The translations under genes and the position numbers were made by a program. The notes beneath the pieces were generated by a model. It made no database searches. It was given only the letters and a program-made list of their open reading frames with translations, and was not told the origin of the DNA. Source: a virus. Taken from it: a stretch of 36,058 nucleotides of DNA. Positions 6,215 to 16,300 of the stretch are shown here, in pieces. The stretch lies in the IMG/VR virus record IMGVR_UViG_3300046837_000186, positions 1 to 36,058 of that record; one strand, 5' to 3'. Numbering within the stretch: position 1 is the stretch's first letter; each line of letters begins with the position of its first letter.

Positions 6215-6729
6215 GTGATCCCCACGCGCGCACGCCACTGCGCCAGCGAGAGCCCGGCGCGGTTTTCAAAATGCGGGCGGTCGGGGAACTTCCAGTTGCC
6301 ACCCCACTCGAGCCCGAACTCCTCGCCGGTCACGCCGACCGTTTCCCACGGCCCGTCGAACACGTCTTTCGGCGTGGTGTCGCCGTCGAAGGTGACGATG
6401 CAGACGTCGAAGGCGCGGCCGAAGTTGTGGAACGAGTAGCCGGGCCGCGCGTTGGTGACGGTCACGCCGAGCGGATGCTCGGCGCACGTCCCGACGTCCC
6501 GGTGCGCGCGCTCGCCCTTGTGCCAGCACGGTTCACCGGGCGCCGTGCGGCCCTTCTGCCAGAGCTGCATTTGTTCGGTCACGGAGCGGAGCCCCTGCGT
6601 CACCCGCAGGAGGATCCCATGCCGCACGAGATTCGCCTCGCCCATGCTGATCGCCTGGACGGCGACCAGCGGGTCGAGCGGATAGAGCAGCCCGCGCGGG
6701 TCGAAGGCGTTGCGATCGAAGGCGCTCAA
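6211..6729 (-). CDS. Endolysin, M15 (VanY/Ply500-like) L,D- or D,D-peptidase
   Basis: A 172-aa peptidoglycan hydrolase that cuts stem-peptide cross-links. The start is a TTG at 6729 overlapping the preceding TGA as TTGA; the first internal ATG (6642) would remove 29 residues. The zinc site is intact: SFHNFGRAFDV (His101, Asp108) and DRPHFEN (His153), with GLEWGGNWKF just before the last ligand and Asp150 as the probable general base. LLRVTQGLRSVTEQMQLW is the usual family N-terminal helix. There is no signal peptide or cell-wall-binding domain, so it needs a holin to reach the wall. Confidence 0.88.
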   Translation of the reverse strand: MSAFDRNAFDPRGLLYPLDPLVAVQAISMGEANLVRHGILLRVTQGLRSVTEQMQLWQKGRTAPGEPCWHKGERAHRDVGTCAEHPLGVTVTNARPGYSFHNFGRAFDVCIVTFDGDTTPKDVFDGPWETVGVTGEEFGLEWGGNWKFPDRPHFENRAGLSLAQWRARVGIT

Positions 6730-8672
6730 TGGAGCCCGCCCGGATTCTGCGTAGCGACGTTCTCGGCCCAGTCCCACTTCCACAGCGCGCGGCCGGCGAA
6801 GCGGTTGGCCGTCTGCGACTCGATGATCAACTGACGCACCGCCCACCAGTCCGTGCGGTACGGCACGGTCCCCTGACCTGCGCCGCCGAGCCCGTTCAGG
6901 TGGGCGTAGTAGAGATGGAGCCCGGTATAGAAGTTGTGCGTGTTCTGCGGGAATGGCCCATTGCTGCCGATGTACCACGGCTGCACGACGCGGCCCCATG
7001 AATACTCGCTGCCGATGTCGTGGCCGCCGTCCCGGTAGTAGATGGACGAGGACTGAGAGCGCGCCCGCATACCGATGAGCGGGAGAGTGCCGATCGGCTG
7101 TTTCGTCGTCCCGCTCCCACCGTTGGCGTAGACCGGGATCACCGTCTCATTGTAGAACGCGCTGCTCCAGGGACCGGCGCCGCTAGGGTTGAGCGCGATC
7201 TCAGGATAGAACGACACCGCGCGCGCGCCGGCCGCCCAGAACGCCCACGCGAGCGAGTCGAGCGTGCGCCCGTTCGCGCGCGTGATCGACTTCGCCCATG
7301 CCCAGTTCGGCGCGAATACGGTATGATCGACGCGCCCCGGGTAGATCGAGTCGGATTTCGCATAGACCGACTTCATCAGGCAGAAGATGGACGAGTCGTC
7401 GTTTGCGCAGGTCGTCGGCAATGTCGTCGCGCTTGGCGGCAGGATGCGGCGCAGGCGCGCCGTGGTCGAGTTCTCGCCGAAGATGTCGACCGGGAGATTG
7501 CGCGACGCCAGCCCGGACGCATCTCCGCCCGTCGTTCCGCGCCAGACCTGCGGAGCGAAATGCACCTTGCTCCCGCCGAACAGCTCGAGATATGGCTTCT
7601 GCCACGCGAGCGCCGCGGCCGAGTCCGGCTGAAAGAGCATCGTCACGCGCTCGCCGAGGGCCGCGAACTCCTGCGCGGTCGTCCGAACGTTCGCGCTGTC
7701 ACACGAGTCGGAGCGGCAGAAGATCCCCGACTTAGCGATCGTCGACACGCGATAGTCACCGTACGAGTAGCCGGTCCCGATCACGATGCCGCCCGTCATC
7801 GGGAGCATCGCCGGGTTGTCGAACACCTTCCGCCCTGATAGCGAGTCGAGCCGTGCGAGCCCCTGCAACACCTCGAACGAATCGAAGCTCCCGGGAGCAA
7901 TCCCAGCGTCGAAGAACAGGATGTGAGCGTTCGGGTTGAAGTGCCCGGTCGGCGGGCATCGCTCCCAGGCGCACACCGTGTCCGGGTTGGCCAAGGCATT
8001 CGTCGGCGTGTCGGCGTTCTGCACTGCGGACGGGACCGCCCCGCTGTAAGCGGTCCCCTGTACCTGCGCCGTGCTCATGCCGATCAGCGGGCGCCAGCAC
8101 GTTCCCGGATGCGTCGGGAGCGTCGAGTTTTTCGAATAGTGCATCGCACCTTGGTTGAACCAGCCGAGCCCGGTTTTCACGTCATACCGACGCCACACCG
8201 CGACGCCGCCCGTGGGCGAGCCGCCCGCCGTGGCAGCCGTCCCGGTGGTGTCGCCGTTGCCGCCGCCGTCGCTCCACTTGTTCGGCCCCGATAGCTCGTT
8301 CTGTCCGAGAACGAGCATCGGCCCGGCCGCCCATCCTGCGGTGCGCCACGCGCGCTGAGGATCGAACTTGGCGCTGGTCGTGAACGTCGCGTTCCAGATC
8401 ACCACGAAGGCGTCATACTGCTTGCCCGTGTGCGTGAGGGTGTCGCGGACGTAGAACGTGCGATAGGCGGTCGTATCCACCAGCGACCACGGCAGGACGT
8501 CGACCGTCGCGCCGGCCTGATCGAACCAGCCCTTGACGCAGGCTTCTGGGTTGCTGATGGCTACCGCATTGGAGCCGCCGAGGTTCTGCGCGTCCACGAT
8601 CGCCGTGAGCGCGAAGGCGGGGCCGGCCGAAAGCGCGAGCGCGGCGAATGCCGCGAGAATCACGCGACGCAT
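6726..8672 (-). CDS. Large secreted protein of unknown function (648 aa)
   Basis: ATG at 8672 shares a base with the preceding stop (TAATG). A clear signal peptide is present (MRRVILAAFAALALSAG, then PAFA, cleavage near 22). The mature chain is rich in Ser, Thr, Gly, Trp and Tyr with several Cys pairs (about 236-242, 320-325 and 415-425), fitting an exported protein. Blocks such as YDAFVVIWNATF, GPMLVLGQNELSG and GERVTMLFQPDSAAALAW suggest an alpha/beta hydrolase-like core. The C-terminal half contains HNFYTGLHLYYAHLNG. I recognise no catalytic signature. It is the largest member of the signal-peptide set, between the 267-aa protein and the endolysin. Confidence 0.6.
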   Translation of the reverse strand: MRRVILAAFAALALSAGPAFALTAIVDAQNLGGSNAVAISNPEACVKGWFDQAGATVDVLPWSLVDTTAYRTFYVRDTLTHTGKQYDAFVVIWNATFTTSAKFDPQRAWRTAGWAAGPMLVLGQNELSGPNKWSDGGGNGDTTGTAATAGGSPTGGVAVWRRYDVKTGLGWFNQGAMHYSKNSTLPTHPGTCWRPLIGMSTAQVQGTAYSGAVPSAVQNADTPTNALANPDTVCAWERCPPTGHFNPNAHILFFDAGIAPGSFDSFEVLQGLARLDSLSGRKVFDNPAMLPMTGGIVIGTGYSYGDYRVSTIAKSGIFCRSDSCDSANVRTTAQEFAALGERVTMLFQPDSAAALAWQKPYLELFGGSKVHFAPQVWRGTTGGDASGLASRNLPVDIFGENSTTARLRRILPPSATTLPTTCANDDSSIFCLMKSVYAKSDSIYPGRVDHTVFAPNWAWAKSITRANGRTLDSLAWAFWAAGARAVSFYPEIALNPSGAGPWSSAFYNETVIPVYANGGSGTTKQPIGTLPLIGMRARSQSSSIYYRDGGHDIGSEYSWGRVVQPWYIGSNGPFPQNTHNFYTGLHLYYAHLNGLGGAGQGTVPYRTDWWAVRQLIIESQTANRFAGRALWKWDWAENVATQNPGGLH

Positions 8673-9475
8673 TACCGTCCTCCGATCAGGTCGGCGCGCA
8701 TCGGAGTCGTGATCGGCGTGACCGCGTTAAGCCCCGTCCGGTAGTAGAGATTTCCGCCCGTGGTGTAGACGACGTATGGGCCGTATCGGATGCGGAGCGA
8801 GGCGTACTGCTCGCCACAGCGCTGCGGCAGATCGACGTAGAAATATCGCTTGCTGCCCATCTTGTCATAGGGCGGGATCAGGACCGCGATCTCCCCGACC
8901 TCGGCGCGCAGGATGTTGTTCGCCACCGCCTGGCCCTGGTATGTCGTTCCCGCCTCCATGACCGACAGCAACGAGTCGGCCGGAAGGAACAGGTTTGCGC
9001 TGATCTGATCGAGGCGCGGAGCCTGTCCGGGGATCGCCGACGCTGAATCGTTCGCCGTCCCGAACCCGAAGCGGATCGAGACGTATACGATCTGCCCGCG
9101 CACCGCGCTGGCCGAGTCGGACACGGTCGGATAGAGGATCGCGCGCAGGAAGTTCGCGCCGTTGAGCGGCTGCATCGCCGACGAGTCCGCGGAGCCAACG
9201 GCGGTCGCGGACTGATAGTTGTTGATGATGTTCGCGGCGCGTAGGTAGAAATTGCGATCCTTCGCGACCTCCTCAACGCTCATGGAGCCGGCCGTCGATC
9301 CTTGGCGCACGCTGACGCCGAGCGGAGTCGTTACATCCGTGACGACGGAAATCTTGGTCCCGGTCGCCTGAGTGCTCTGCCCGTTCCCCACCGTCTGCGC
9401 GCTCGCCACCGATCCCCACACGAGCGCCATTGCCACCAGAGGCCCGACGTAACGGGCCGGCGTTCTTCCCCTCAT
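8672..9475 (-). CDS. Secreted beta-rich protein (267 aa) with capsid-type translation start
   Basis: ATG at 9475 with an N-terminal signal peptide (basic head, then VGPLVAMALVWGSVASA, cleavage after residue 27). The mature part alternates beta strands and Ser/Asp/Ala turns: QIVYVSIRFGFG, VGEIAVLIPPY, SKRYFYVDLPQR and YGPYVVYTTGGNLYY. The PTVSDSASAVRG segment echoes DESDSDFVV in the 197-aa protein at 29441, so they may be distant relatives. Its leader carries the hairpin plus GGGAGGGGTGGGGGATGAG start shared with the major capsid gene, implying heavy expression. Function unknown: a virion surface protein, or an exported protein acting on the host envelope. Confidence 0.6.
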   Translation of the reverse strand: MRGRTPARYVGPLVAMALVWGSVASAQTVGNGQSTQATGTKISVVTDVTTPLGVSVRQGSTAGSMSVEEVAKDRNFYLRAANIINNYQSATAVGSADSSAMQPLNGANFLRAILYPTVSDSASAVRGQIVYVSIRFGFGTANDSASAIPGQAPRLDQISANLFLPADSLLSVMEAGTTYQGQAVANNILRAEVGEIAVLIPPYDKMGSKRYFYVDLPQRCGEQYASLRIRYGPYVVYTTGGNLYYRTGLNAVTPITTPMRADLIGGR

Positions 9476-9491
9476 CCCCCACCCCTCCCCT

Positions 9492-9507
9492 CGCCGGCCC
9501 TCCGGCG
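9492..9507 (-). promoter_or_regulatory. Leader hairpin with AGGG tetraloop, copy 4
   Basis: On the minus strand CGCCGG-AGGG-CCGGCG is a perfect 6-bp stem with a four-base loop. It ends 16 bases before the ATG of the 267-aa secreted protein. It is followed by a G-rich ribosome site identical over 19 bases to that of the capsid gene. Confidence 0.7.
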
Positions 9508-9508
9508 T

Positions 9509-12500
9509 TTACGATACCGACGATGCGCCGAGCAGCCCCGTGTAGGTGTTCTGCGCATCCGCCAGCGTCTTGTCGTCGCCCATCACTTCGAATGCCACGA
9601 TCTCCTGATTCCAGTTGGGCGCCCCGGCCTGGAACACCTCCAGCGCCATGAACAACTTCCCGCCCCACGATCCATCGCTGCCGTACCGGCCGTAAGCGTC
9701 CCAGTCGTCGAGCCCCGCCTCGGTCGCGAACACGTCGCCGCGTCGCATGTCGGGGCACTCGCCGAACGTGGTGAACGTCACCGGGTAGGGCGGCTCCCGC
9801 ATCATGTCGAACGTGCGGTTGCGGTACATCAGCGCGACCGCTTCCTTGCGGATGTAGGACGACGGCAGCACCAGGTCCTCGCTGTCGCCCCACGTGTCGG
9901 CGCTCGCCAGCGCCAGCAGTTCGCGCTGAGAGCGCTCGAAAACGGCGACGTAATCCGGGATCGGCGTCCCGCTCGAGCGCGTCGGGTAGTCGAGCTGATC
10001 GAACCCGAGCACCTTCCATGCGCCGTTCGCACTGTTGGCGCCCGAGCTGAACCGGAAGCCCTGGTAATAGGACGCGCTGCCGACGTTGAACCAGAAGCGC
10101 TCTCTGTAGCGCGGCCAAGCACTCGTCTCGCTCGTCACCGCCACCGCCGACTGCAACCCCACCGACCACCAGGCGCCGTCCGTATAGTTCTGGATGATGT
10201 CGAACGTGCCGCCCGTCGCTGAGAGCGTGAACAGGTTGGTGCTGTAGTCGTAGGAGCAGGAGAACGTGCGGCCGAGCGCCAGCGCGTTCAGCGCGTCCGC
10301 GATGGCGCGGCAGAATCCATCCGGCGTGTAATCGCCCGCGTCCATCGTGGCGGTATGAAGCGCCCCCCCGGTCGGCACCCGGACATCGAGCTTGTCGTTA
10401 TATCCGGCCTTGACCGAGAAGCCCCACCCCACGAACTGATCGGGGTTCTGCGCGCGCATCAGGCCCGCGACGTGCGCCGCGAGGTCGATCGCGATGTACT
10501 CGCCATTGGTCAGGGTGCTCGTGTAGTTCGTCTCGCTGGTGTTGCCCGTCCAGTCGAGCTTGTTGTTGCTGTTGTCCACGACCAGCCGCTGGTCGCGCAG
10601 GTCGGACTGCGAGAAGCCGCGCGTGCTGCTGGTCGGCCCCACCACCGTCTCGAACAGGCTGCGACCCTTGAAGTGGTCGAAATAGAACGGCACCCGCACG
10701 GTCTGACGCGCACCGATCAGCGACGCACCGCCCTGCTCAGGGATTCTGGCGAGCGACAGCTTGCCGATCGGGTAGTCGTAGGTCTGCGCCTGGTTGCGGT
10801 CCCAGCAGACCCACTTCCATTTACTGTCGAGCCGATCCAAGTAGAGCAGCGAACAGGACTGCTGGGCGATCGACTGCAGCACCGCCTGCACATAGGTCTG
10901 CTGGTTGAGGAAGCAGGCGAGGTCCCAGTCGTCGGCATAGCCGCCGCGCAGTAGCGTGCGCGCAGCGACCAGCGAGCCGAACTCCGTGGCACCCGTCTCG
11001 ATCGCCCCGTCGCTGACCCCGGCTCGCACGACGAGCAGGTGGCGCGCGATGTCGGGCGCGCGCTCGATCAGCGCCGAAGGGGTGCCGGTGTAGGTGCCAT
11101 CGGCGTCGTCCTGGTAGCCCTCGAGGTGAGCGAAGAACTGAGCGTCAATCTGGAACAGCGGCTCACGAATCACGGACGCGCGGAACGAGGACGGCGCGGC
11201 GGCGAGCCATTGCGACGCTTCGCTGCGGATGACCGAGCCGTGCCAGCCGTAGAAATAGAACTTGCCCTCGCCGGGCAGTGCCAGCGTGCGCGAGGGGCGG
11301 TAATGGATCTTGATCGCGGCCCAGTAGATGCGCGCCTTATTGGTGGTACCGCCCGCGAAGTTGAACGCGATCCCGTAGGTGGCCGCGTTGCCGTCGCCCG
11401 CGACGTTCCACTGCGACTTGATCGTGCCACCGAAGTCCGAATAGGACGCCACCGCCGGGACCGCGCTGGTCGCTGCGATCGAGTGGACCGTGCCGACCGT
11501 CAGCGCGAACGGGTCGTAGCTGAACGCCTGCAGGTTGTTCGCATTCGCCGGGTCGCCCGAGTAGGCGAACTCGAAGTGGAAGTCAACCGCCATGCCGAAC
11601 GCGGCCGGGTTGGGCAGCGCCAGGAACAGCAGGTTCTGTCCGAGGGTCTGATCGAGCACCGCGTAGGAAGTCTCATCCGCCACGTTCATCGCGTTACGCG
11701 CGCTGCCCGCCGTGTTGGGCGTGGCGGTCGTGGCGGCGGTGTAGATGTCATTCGGCGGCACGCCGAAGTAGGCGGTCAGGTTGTCGTCGTCGATCTCGGT
11801 GTAACTGTCGCCGGTCCTGAACCCGTTGAGGCCCGTCGCATCAAGCGGCGCCAGCCGATCGCCGGCCACGACGAAATGCGAGAAGCCGGTCGAGCGGTCG
11901 AAGATCGTTTTAATCCCATGGTCGGACCACGTGATGCGCAGCTTGTTGCCGCCGTAGCCGGGGTCCGTGACGATGCCCGGCACGCCGCCGAAGCACGCGC
12001 CGGCGTTCTCCTGGCTCGCCTTGTCGCTGTAGGGCAGCGGCCACGGGGCGCGCATGTTGAGCGCGCGGAACTGCCCGTAGACGACCGGGACCGGAGCCGA
12101 CGCGCCGACGTCTGGAGCGTTCGGATACGTCAGCTTGTTGACGATCTTGTTGGGGATCTGCCCGCGCACCGTGCCCTGCATGCAGGCCAGCTCGACGCCG
12201 CTCTCGGTTGTCCGAATGCTGTTGATCCGCCCGTCGAAGATCTGCGCCCGGTCGTCCGGGTCGCTCAACGACTTCTCCCACAGCCACAGCGTGATCCGCG
12301 CGCCGTGCCAAACGTGGTCGGCGAGCGAGTCGATAGCGCTGGCGCCGAGCGCCGAGACGACCTGCCGCTTGAGCGTGATCGAGGTCGTGACGTAATCGGG
12401 CCCCGGCGAGAGCAGCGGCGAGGACGCGCGCACGCCCGGCCAGTCCGCGATCGCCGACTGCCAGAGCACCGTGTTGACGTAGATTTCCTCGCTCGCAAGA

Positions 12501-12610
12501 TTGAGCGTCACGGCGTCGGGCAGGGTGATGATGATCTGGCACAGCAGTACCGGCTGGCGGTGCTTCGAGCGCCACGCCCGGGTGAATGCCGGGGTATGCG
12601 GGCTGCTCAT
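9509..12610 (-). CDS. Tail-tip/baseplate hub protein
   Basis: A 1033-aa protein from ATG 12610 (ATGA overlap). The N-terminal 200 residues (FTRAWRSKHRQPVLLCQI, then DYVTTSITLKRQVV and ARITLWLWEKSL) look like the hub entry domain of siphovirus tail-tip proteins. The long central part is a chain of beta domains. Residues about 560-720 contain AVLQSIAQQSCSLLYLDR, which resembles the core of phage Tal/gp27-type hubs. The C-terminus describes a variable beta region. It follows tape measure and Dit-like genes, the canonical place for the hub. No peptidase motif is obvious. Confidence 0.65.
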   Translation of the reverse strand: MSSPHTPAFTRAWRSKHRQPVLLCQIIITLPDAVTLNLASEEIYVNTVLWQSAIADWPGVRASSPLLSPGPDYVTTSITLKRQVVSALGASAIDSLADHVWHGARITLWLWEKSLSDPDDRAQIFDGRINSIRTTESGVELACMQGTVRGQIPNKIVNKLTYPNAPDVGASAPVPVVYGQFRALNMRAPWPLPYSDKASQENAGACFGGVPGIVTDPGYGGNKLRITWSDHGIKTIFDRSTGFSHFVVAGDRLAPLDATGLNGFRTGDSYTEIDDDNLTAYFGVPPNDIYTAATTATPNTAGSARNAMNVADETSYAVLDQTLGQNLLFLALPNPAAFGMAVDFHFEFAYSGDPANANNLQAFSYDPFALTVGTVHSIAATSAVPAVASYSDFGGTIKSQWNVAGDGNAATYGIAFNFAGGTTNKARIYWAAIKIHYRPSRTLALPGEGKFYFYGWHGSVIRSEASQWLAAAPSSFRASVIREPLFQIDAQFFAHLEGYQDDADGTYTGTPSALIERAPDIARHLLVVRAGVSDGAIETGATEFGSLVAARTLLRGGYADDWDLACFLNQQTYVQAVLQSIAQQSCSLLYLDRLDSKWKWVCWDRNQAQTYDYPIGKLSLARIPEQGGASLIGARQTVRVPFYFDHFKGRSLFETVVGPTSSTRGFSQSDLRDQRLVVDNSNNKLDWTGNTSETNYTSTLTNGEYIAIDLAAHVAGLMRAQNPDQFVGWGFSVKAGYNDKLDVRVPTGGALHTATMDAGDYTPDGFCRAIADALNALALGRTFSCSYDYSTNLFTLSATGGTFDIIQNYTDGAWWSVGLQSAVAVTSETSAWPRYRERFWFNVGSASYYQGFRFSSGANSANGAWKVLGFDQLDYPTRSSGTPIPDYVAVFERSQRELLALASADTWGDSEDLVLPSSYIRKEAVALMYRNRTFDMMREPPYPVTFTTFGECPDMRRGDVFATEAGLDDWDAYGRYGSDGSWGGKLFMALEVFQAGAPNWNQEIVAFEVMGDDKTLADAQNTYTGLLGASSVS

Positions 12611-13386
12611 GGCAGCCTCTTCAAGGGCACGCTGACGTTCCACACGTCCGTGAACACGCGCTCGCACGCGACGCCCGACGCCCCGGCCAGCATCACCTCG
12701 AATAGAAGGTCGTTCTCATCGAGCAGGCTGAACGGGTAAGCCTCACCGCCCAACTGATCGAGCACGTCCTTGGCGGCGGTCGTGATCTGCGTGAAGCGCA
12801 TGTCCCACAGGTTGCCCTGGTCGCCGACGTCGTTGATCGCCGGCTGGCCGCTCGGCCCCTCGATCACCGTCTGGTAGCGGAACGGCGTCTCGGTCGAGCC
12901 CGGCGAGTAGATGCCGCCCGCGTCGAGCGTGGGTGTGATCGCCACCAGGAGCTTCCCGACCGAGAAGATGGCCGAGGTATGCGCGAACGACAGTCGGATG
13001 TAACGCGCGCTGCTCGGCCCGGCGATCACCACTACGTCGCGGTTCGCGGTCAGCGTGGCGCCGGAGATGGTTCCCCAGCTCGTGCCCGGGGCGTAGCTCG
13101 TGCCATAGGTGATGGTGAGCGTCCCCATGCTCCCTGAGTGGAGCCGGAAGCCATGCAGCCCGATCGCGTTCACCGAGAGGCTCGAGCCCAGGTCGATGTC
13201 GAACTGGATTGGCGTGGCGGCGCCGGAGGGCGTGAGCCACGGCGTGTAGCGGTCGCTCTGGAGCGCGTTGGTCATCGGGTAGGCGCTGTCTTCGACCGTC
13301 GAAGGAGCGCCGCCGCCCGTGCCATTCTTGAGCGTCGCCGTGAGCGCCAGGTTCTGGCTGTTCTTGATGAACCGCGTGTTGCTCAT
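12607..13386 (-). CDS. Distal-tail-like protein with discoidin-like domain
   Basis: A 259-aa protein with ATGA overlap at 13386. Residues about 35-150 (YPMTNALQSDRYTPWL, IDLGSSLSVNAIGLHGFR, ARYIRLSFAH) follow the F5/8 type C (discoidin) beta-sandwich pattern often used for sugar binding. The C-terminal half includes RFTQITTAAKDVLDQL and LLDENDLLFEVML. Its location between tape measure and hub is the usual place of the Dit adaptor, which in several phages carries carbohydrate-binding modules. A receptor-binding role is plausible. Confidence 0.6.
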   Translation of the reverse strand: MSNTRFIKNSQNLALTATLKNGTGGGAPSTVEDSAYPMTNALQSDRYTPWLTPSGAATPIQFDIDLGSSLSVNAIGLHGFRLHSGSMGTLTITYGTSYAPGTSWGTISGATLTANRDVVVIAGPSSARYIRLSFAHTSAIFSVGKLLVAITPTLDAGGIYSPGSTETPFRYQTVIEGPSGQPAINDVGDQGNLWDMRFTQITTAAKDVLDQLGGEAYPFSLLDENDLLFEVMLAGASGVACERVFTDVWNVSVPLKRLP

Positions 13387-16300
13387 GCCACCGCCGCGAT
13401 CTCAGCGATGCGGTCATTGGCGCGCCGCAGATTCCCGGAGGGGGCGAGCAGGTCGAGCGTCACGCTGCGCGCGTCAAGCGCGTTGATCTGGTAGGTGTTG
13501 CCGCCGCCCGCGGCCGCGAACAGCCGCTGGTCGCGCAGCATCTTGTTCTGTTCGCGCAGCAGCCCGGCCAGCTCGGCGGTGTCGGTGCGGCCGGCCGCGA
13601 AGCCGGCGACCGGGCGCGCCGCAGCGAGCGCGAACGCCGGGGCGGCTGCCAGGCGCGCGGCGGCGAACGTCGGCGGCGTCAGGGCGCGCGAGGCGCCGGC
13701 CAGCGACGCCCGGAGCCCCGCCAGCCCGCCCGCGAGCGCGCCCGCGAGGCTCGAGATATTGAGCGCCGGCAGGGCCGGGAGCTTGAGCTCCGGCACGCTG
13801 ACCGCCACGGCGGGCCGCGGGATGGACGGCGCCGCCACAGAGACGGCCGGAGCCGCAACCGCGAGGCTGACGGCCGGCGATGCAGCGGGCGCGACGTTGA
13901 CCACGGGCGCGGCGGCGGCGGCCACCGAGACGGCGGGCGCCACCAGCGACAGATTGACGGCCGGAGCCGCGACACGCACCGCAGGGGGCGCCGGCAGGAC
14001 CACCGAAACGCGCGGCGCTGGCACTGAGATGGCGGGCGCCGGAGGAATCACCAACGAGACGGCCGGGGGCGCCACGCGCAGGGCGGGCGGCGCCGGCACC
14101 GCCACGTGCACGGCGGGCGGGGCGACCGAAACGTCAGGAGCGGCCAGCGAGAGGTTCACGGCCGGCGCAGCGACGCGGACGGCGGGCGCGGGCGCCAGCG
14201 TGATCGAGACGGCCGGGGATGGCACTGAGACGGCCGCCGGCGGCGGCACGGAGACGCGCACGACGGGCGGCGGCGGCGCAGCCACGGCCGCGCGCACGGG
14301 CGCCGGAGGCGGCACGTTCACCGTGACGTCCGCCGGCGGCGGGACGGCCACGCGCACGACCGGGGGCGGCGTCGCAGCGACCGACACCGAGACGGCGGCG
14401 GTCGGCGGAGCGGCCACCGTGACGGCGGGCGCGGCAACTGAGACGACCGGCGCGGCCGGAGCGGCCACCGAGACGTTCACCGCGGGCGCCGCCACCACGA
14501 CTGTCTGGGCTGCGGCCGGGGCCGCTGAGCTGAGCCCGGCACCACCGCCCGTGACACCGGAGTCAACCAGGCTGATCGCCGCCCCCGCAGGGCCGCCGCC
14601 GAGGAATCCGATGAGGAACTTGAACACCGCGGCGCCAGCGAGGCGCGCCAGTTCGGCCAGCACCTCGTTCACCAGCGACTTGAAGATCGTGACCATGGCC
14701 GACTTCAGCGTCTGCCCGGTCGTGAGGAGCTGGGACGCCACCGTCTGGAATCCAGACTGGAGGCCGTTATAGAGCGCGCTGAACGCCGCGTTCGCGATCG
14801 CCGTCTGCGTCAGCATGTCCTCAACGGCCGACTTCCAGCCCTCGGCGACCGATGCGAACGCCGCGCGCAGCTTGGGCGCCTGCGCGATCAGGTCCTGCTG
14901 TGCCTTCCGTGCCTTGTCGAAGTCGAACGGGATGGGCTGCGAGATGGGCGGCAGCGGCGGCGGGGTGGAGCGCGCCACGATGCCCTTCGGCTGCAGGGTG
15001 GCGCCCTCCTGCTCATCCCGCACCGCCTTGACCACGACCTTGAGCTGCGCGGCAGTGAGCTTCACGCCGAAGGCGAGCAGCACGGCGTTCAGCGAGTCGA
15101 AATCGCCCGCGGCGCGCAGGATCGCATGCAACTGTGCGGTGTTCGCCTTGACGCCATATTCCTTGAGCGCCGCGTCGAGCGCGGGGATGTCGGACTCCGC
15201 GCCGATGCTGACCTTGATGCCCTTCTTCTCGAGTCGCGCCTGCGCGTCGGCGAGGTTCCGGTCGAGCTGCTCCTTGTCGAAATCAACGCCAACCTTGATG
15301 AGCGCGTCGCGGATCTGCAGGCGCTTGGTGGAGTCGTCCACTTTGTGGATCTCGGCCTGGAGATCTCTCGCGCGCGCGGCGTTGTCCTCGAACAGGCGCT
15401 CAAGTTCCGCGAGTTCCTTCTGTGCGGGCGTGAGATCGACCTTCGCCAACTCCTTGAGCTTCTGGGCGAGGTTGGGATCTTCCTGCACGGTGACGTGCGG
15501 CTTGACGACCACGTCGACCTGCTGTGGCGTCAGGTGGACGCCGAGCGCGCCGAGAGCCGACGAGATTGCCGCCGCGGCGGGCACGAGCTTGATGCTTTCG
15601 ATCTCGTGCCGGAGCGCCTTGATGCGCTCCGTGAGCAGCTCGACGTTCTTCGCGTCGGACAGGCCGGGACCGAACAGAGGGCCCTGCGTCAGATTCGGAA
15701 TCGCGCCGGGCGCGGGGTTCTTGAGCTTGGCGAGCCTCTCCTCGGCATCGGCCAGTTGTTTGTTCAGCACATCGAGCGCGTTTACCTCGACGTGCTTGCC
15801 GGAGATCTCCGCAATGATGTCGCGCAACTCCTTGAACGCGGCAACCATTGCCAGCGCGACCGGGATGGTGTTGGCCTTCCATCCGTTCGTTAGGCCGACC
15901 CACTGGCGGTTTAGTTCGTCCGTCTGCTTGTCGAGCGCGCGCGCGCCCTCGAGCGTCTTGTCGCTCATCACGACGCCGAGCTTTTCCATTTCGCTGCGGG
16001 CGTTCGGGAGCTGCTGCGCGAGCTGGTCGATCTTCCCGAGCAGCACGGCCGATCCGCGGCCGAGCAACTGGTATGCGACTTCGACGCGCGCGGCGTGGTC
16101 CTTGCTGGCGGCGAGGATCTGAACAAGCTGGTTGAACGCCTGCCAGGTGTCCTTGGTCGTGATGCCGAGCTTTTTAAGCAGCGGGTCCTGCGTGGCGATC
16201 GCGCGATTGAGGAAGTTGAACGCGATGTTCGCATCTTCGGCGCTGCCCCCCGCTTCGCGGAGGATCTGCTGCATCGTTTGCAGATTGCCGACCGAGACGC

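Noticed and set aside
11039-12739. Plus-strand open frame of 566 codons opposite the tail hub gene
   Set aside because: Arg/Ala/Val-rich shadow with no motif; no ribosome site or independent context.
13755-14515. CRISPR-like array
   Set aside because: The repeats are in frame, variable in length and lack uniform spacers; they encode tape measure residues.
13495-14772. Plus-strand Gly/Ala/Thr-rich frame of 425 codons opposite the tape measure repeat
   Set aside because: The repeats arise from the Pro-Ala-Val codons on the other strand; no sensible start or neighbours.
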